Positions 61,687 through 64,000 of a DNA stretch of 64,000 nucleotides are shown here, one piece after another. Within the stretch, counting starts at the first letter, position 1; each line of letters opens with the position of its first letter. The stretch is from JAGVSZ01 sp019137045 (GTDB taxonomy: Bacteria; Pseudomonadota; Gammaproteobacteria; Burkholderiales; SG8-39), in the NCBI GenBank assembly GCA_046347635.1, contig JAXMFT010000010.1, positions 62,001 to 126,000 of the forward strand, in the 5' to 3' direction. A program made the translations under genes and the position numbers. The notes beneath the pieces are model-generated. The model saw only the letters and a program-made list of their open reading frames with translations. It was not told where the DNA came from and searched no databases.

Positions 61687-63117
61687 ATGCCGGTCGAAAC
61701 GCTCGTCGTCGTTCTCGCCGTCCTCGCGGTGCTGGTCCTGCTCGTCGCGGTGCTCGCGCTCCGCCAGGGGGGCGCGCTCGGCCGCGCGCGCGCCGAACTG
61801 CAGGCGCGGCTCGAGCACCTCGCGCGCGACGGCGAGCGGCTCGAGCGCGAACTGCGCGAAGGCCTCGCCGCGGGGCGCCACGAGGCCGCGGAGGCGGCGC
61901 GCGCGGCGCGCACCGAGCAGGCCGCGGCCGGCGCGCGCGCCGCGCAGACGCTCGCGACCCAGATGACCGGATTCGCGGCCGCGCTCGAGGGGGTGCGCGC
62001 CGCGGTCGACCAGAAGCTCTCCGGCATGCTCGCGGAGGGCCGCAGCGGCCGGGAGGAGGGCGCGGCGCAGCTGCAGCGCTTCGGCGACGCGCTCGCGCAG
62101 AGCCTCGCCGAGCTGCGCGGGTCGGTCGAGGGGCGGCTCGCCGAGATCGCCGCGGGCAACGAGAAGAAACTCGAGGAGATGCGCCTCACCGTGGACGAGA
62201 AGCTGCAGAAGACGCTGGAGGGCCGGCTCGCCGAGTCCTTCCGGCTGGTGAGCGAGCGGCTCGAGCAGGTGCACCGCGGGCTGGGGGAGATGCAGAACCT
62301 CGCCGCGGGGGTCGGCGATCTCAAGCGCGTGCTCGCGAACGTGAAAGCGCGCGGCGTGCTCGGCGAGATGCAGCTCGCCGGCCTGCTCGAGCAGATTCTC
62401 GCCCCGGGCCAGTACGCCACCAACGTGGCGACGCGGCCGGGCAGCAACGAACGGGTCGAGTTCGCGATCCGCCTGCCCGGGCGCAACCAGCGCGACGGCA
62501 TCGTCTGGCTGCCGCTCGACGCGAAGTTTCCGCTGGAGGACTACGAGCGCCTCGCCAAGGCGCAGGAGGCCGCCGACGCGGAGGGGATGGAGGCCGCGGG
62601 CAAGGCGCTGGAGGCGCGCATCCGCCTCGAGGCGCGCGCGATCGCCGACAAGTACCTCGAGCCGCCCGCCACCACCGACTTCGCGCTGCTCTACCTGCCG
62701 TTCGAGGGGCTTTACGCCGAGGTGCTGCGGCGCCCGGGCCTCTTCGACGCGCTGCAGCGCGAATGCCGCGTGATCGTGTGCGGCCCGACCACGCTCAACG
62801 CGATCCTCAACAGCCTGCAGATGGGCTTTCGCACGCTCGCGATCGAGCAGCGCTCGAGCGAGGTGTGGAAGATCCTCGGCGAGGTCAAGGGCGAGTTCGC
62901 CCGGTTCGGCGAGGTGCTGGCGCGCACCAAGAAGAAGCTCGAGGAAGCGACCAACACCATCGGCAACGCCGAGGTGCGCACGCGCGCGATCGAGCGCAAG
63001 CTGCGCGACGTCGAGGCGCTGCCGGCCCCGCAGGCGGCGGATGCGCGGGAAGACGAGCCGGAATCCGAACCCGCCGCGCTGCTCGGCAACGTGGTGCGCC
63101 TGCCGGAGGAGCGCTGA
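61687..63117 (+). CDS. rmuC: DNA recombination protein RmuC
   Basis: A 476-residue RmuC protein: an N-terminal membrane segment (VVVLAVLAVLVLLVAVLALR), then a long Ala/Arg/Glu-rich coiled coil (about residues 30-200), then the RmuC nuclease-like domain with KARGVLGEMQLAGLLEQIL, RNQRDGIVWLPLDAKFPLED and VIVCGPTTLNAILNSLQMGF. RmuC limits inversions and other rearrangements. ATG 61687 gives the family N-terminus. It stands alone, 34 bp from the convergent MFS gene. Confidence 0.92.
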   Translation: MPVETLVVVLAVLAVLVLLVAVLALRQGGALGRARAELQARLEHLARDGERLERELREGLAAGRHEAAEAARAARTEQAAAGARAAQTLATQMTGFAAALEGVRAAVDQKLSGMLAEGRSGREEGAAQLQRFGDALAQSLAELRGSVEGRLAEIAAGNEKKLEEMRLTVDEKLQKTLEGRLAESFRLVSERLEQVHRGLGEMQNLAAGVGDLKRVLANVKARGVLGEMQLAGLLEQILAPGQYATNVATRPGSNERVEFAIRLPGRNQRDGIVWLPLDAKFPLEDYERLAKAQEAADAEGMEAAGKALEARIRLEARAIADKYLEPPATTDFALLYLPFEGLYAEVLRRPGLFDALQRECRVIVCGPTTLNAILNSLQMGFRTLAIEQRSSEVWKILGEVKGEFARFGEVLARTKKKLEEATNTIGNAEVRTRAIERKLRDVEALPAPQAADAREDEPESEPAALLGNVVRLPEER

Positions 63118-63150
63118 GCGCGGGGTGCGCGCACGCGCGCTGGTCCCGCG

Positions 63151-64000
63151 TCATGCGCGCGTCCGCGCGCGCCGCGACCCGCGCAGGTAGATCGCCCAGG
63201 CGAGGGTGGCCGCGAGCGCCCAGCCGAGCCCGCCGAACGCGAGGTGCAGCGGCGAGTGCGCGAGCGCGAGCGACAGGACGCCGATGTTGAGCGCGCCGAT
63301 CAGGAGCTGCACGGTGACCTGGCACGACGCGGCGAGGCCGCGCGTCGCGGGGAACATGTCGAGCACCATCAGCTGCGAGACCGGCATGACGAGCGCGATC
63401 CCGACCGCGGCGAGCGCGATCGGCGCGATGCTCGGCACGACGCCGGGCGCGAACGCGAGATGCCACAGCACGTTCCAGGCGGTCGCGACGAGGAGGAGCG
63501 CGAGCGCGGTTGCCACCGTCCGCCCCCGCGACCAGCGCCCCGCGGTGCGCCCCGACATCGCCGCGCCGATCATGAAACCCGCGACCACCGGCACGAAGAG
63601 GTAGCCGAACTGCGACTCGTCCAGGCCGAGGGCGCCGATCAGGAACGGGCTCGCGGCGCCGACGTACTGGAAGAACGCCTGGAAGCTGAAGCCCGCGAGC
63701 GCGGTGAGCAGGTGGAAGCGCGGCGAGCGCAGCACGCGCGCGTAGCTGCGCGCGAGCGAGCGCGGCGCGAACGACTGGCGCTGCGCGCGCGGCAGCGTCT
63801 CGGGCAGCGCGAGCGCCGCCCACAGCACGAGCAGGACGCCGAGGGCGAACAGGAACCAGAAGATCGAGCGCCATCCGAACAGCTGATGCAGCCAGCCGCC
63901 GACGATCGGCGCCACCGCCGGCGCGGCCGAGAACGTGAGCATCACCGAGCTGAGCAGGCGCTGCGCCGCCGGGCCGTCGAACGTGTCGCGCACGATCGCG
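63151..64000 (-). CDS. Bcr/CflA family MFS drug transporter (N-terminus beyond window)
   Basis: About 283 residues of the C-terminal part of a Bcr/CflA efflux protein; the frame is still open at the window end (AIVRDTF), so the start lies beyond 64000. Landmarks are LSSVMLTFSAAPAVAPIVGG, QLFGWRSIFWFLF, LPETLPRAQRQ and a series of paired membrane helices up to WAIYLRGSRRARTRA. Members of the family export drugs such as bicyclomycin or chloramphenicol, or other small molecules. Substrate is not predictable. Confidence 0.88.
   Translation of the reverse strand, partial: AIVRDTFDGPAAQRLLSSVMLTFSAAPAVAPIVGGWLHQLFGWRSIFWFLFALGVLLVLWAALALPETLPRAQRQSFAPRSLARSYARVLRSPRFHLLTALAGFSFQAFFQYVGAASPFLIGALGLDESQFGYLFVPVVAGFMIGAAMSGRTAGRWSRGRTVATALALLLVATAWNVLWHLAFAPGVVPSIAPIALAAVGIALVMPVSQLMVLDMFPATRGLAASCQVTVQLLIGALNIGVLSLALAHSPLHLAFGGLGWALAATLAWAIYLRGSRRARTRA

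Overview
The window looks like a chromosome segment of a very GC-rich betaproteobacterium, probably Burkholderiales-like and possibly from a metagenome assembly. The grounds are the MerR regulator followed by tRNA-Pro(GGG), a Bug-type tricarboxylate-family binding protein, the aerobic benzoyl-CoA (box) pathway with BoxR, surE-pcm-nlpD, and the tesA/ybbA/ybbP block. Most genes sit in tight operons with 1-4 bp stop/start overlaps. By eye, base composition is well above 70% GC, except for roughly 0.4-8.8 kb, which is clearly poorer in GC.

Layout. 0-0.4 kb: end of a MerR gene and tRNA-Pro. 0.4-8.8 kb: an island-like stretch. The 3' half of the tRNA is repeated exactly 1.1 kb away (47 bp), bounding a tiny segment that holds only a higBA toxin-antitoxin pair. 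A second toxin-antitoxin pair (prlF-yhaV) follows. Then come gene remnants, a complete branched-chain-amino-acid-type ABC importer (livKGFHM), an SMP-30 family protein, and more remnants. Two diverged 120-bp direct repeats flank the importer block. 8.8-14.4 kb: a LysR regulator divergent from an operon of two ACMSD-like amidohydrolases, a CoA ligase and a Bug binding protein. 14.4-15.1 kb: a decayed outer-membrane efflux gene fragment and a small gene with a double-glycine leader. 15.2-23.3 kb: an eight-gene translationally coupled operon (CUT1 ABC importer, GntR regulator, split aconitase X, GMC oxidoreductase). 23.3-34.5 kb: the box operon (boxC-boxB-boxA-paaH-like) with boxR, a second GMC oxidoreductase, a double-hotdog thioesterase and an MFS transporter.

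34.4-42.6 kb: a leftward six-gene operon (glyoxalase II-like, a short SDR, CPA2 antiporter, YbdK-like ligase, class I glutamine amidotransferase, MalQ) divergent from glucokinase. 42.7-45.1 kb: surE, a frameshifted pcm and nlpD. 45.2-50.6 kb: GNAT, mltB, a TgpA-like transglutaminase, DUF58 and MoxR. 50.7-54.3 kb: an HDAC-like deacetylase, mnmH and selD (selenouridine trait), and DUF2721. 54.3-64 kb: tesA, ybbA, DUF202, ybbP, a TAXI binding protein, a frameshifted acyl-CoA ligase, rmuC and a partial Bcr/CflA transporter.

Functional picture. Much of the accessory content concerns uptake and CoA-dependent breakdown of aromatic or alicyclic acids. The least explained units are the aconitase X/ABC/GMC operon, the amidohydrolase-ligase-amidohydrolase operon, the integrase-less tRNA-bounded higBA segment and the double-glycine peptide. 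Single-base indels break pcm and the 60-kb ligase, alter the end of the TAXI gene and perhaps affect the peptide gene. They could be real decay or sequence error.
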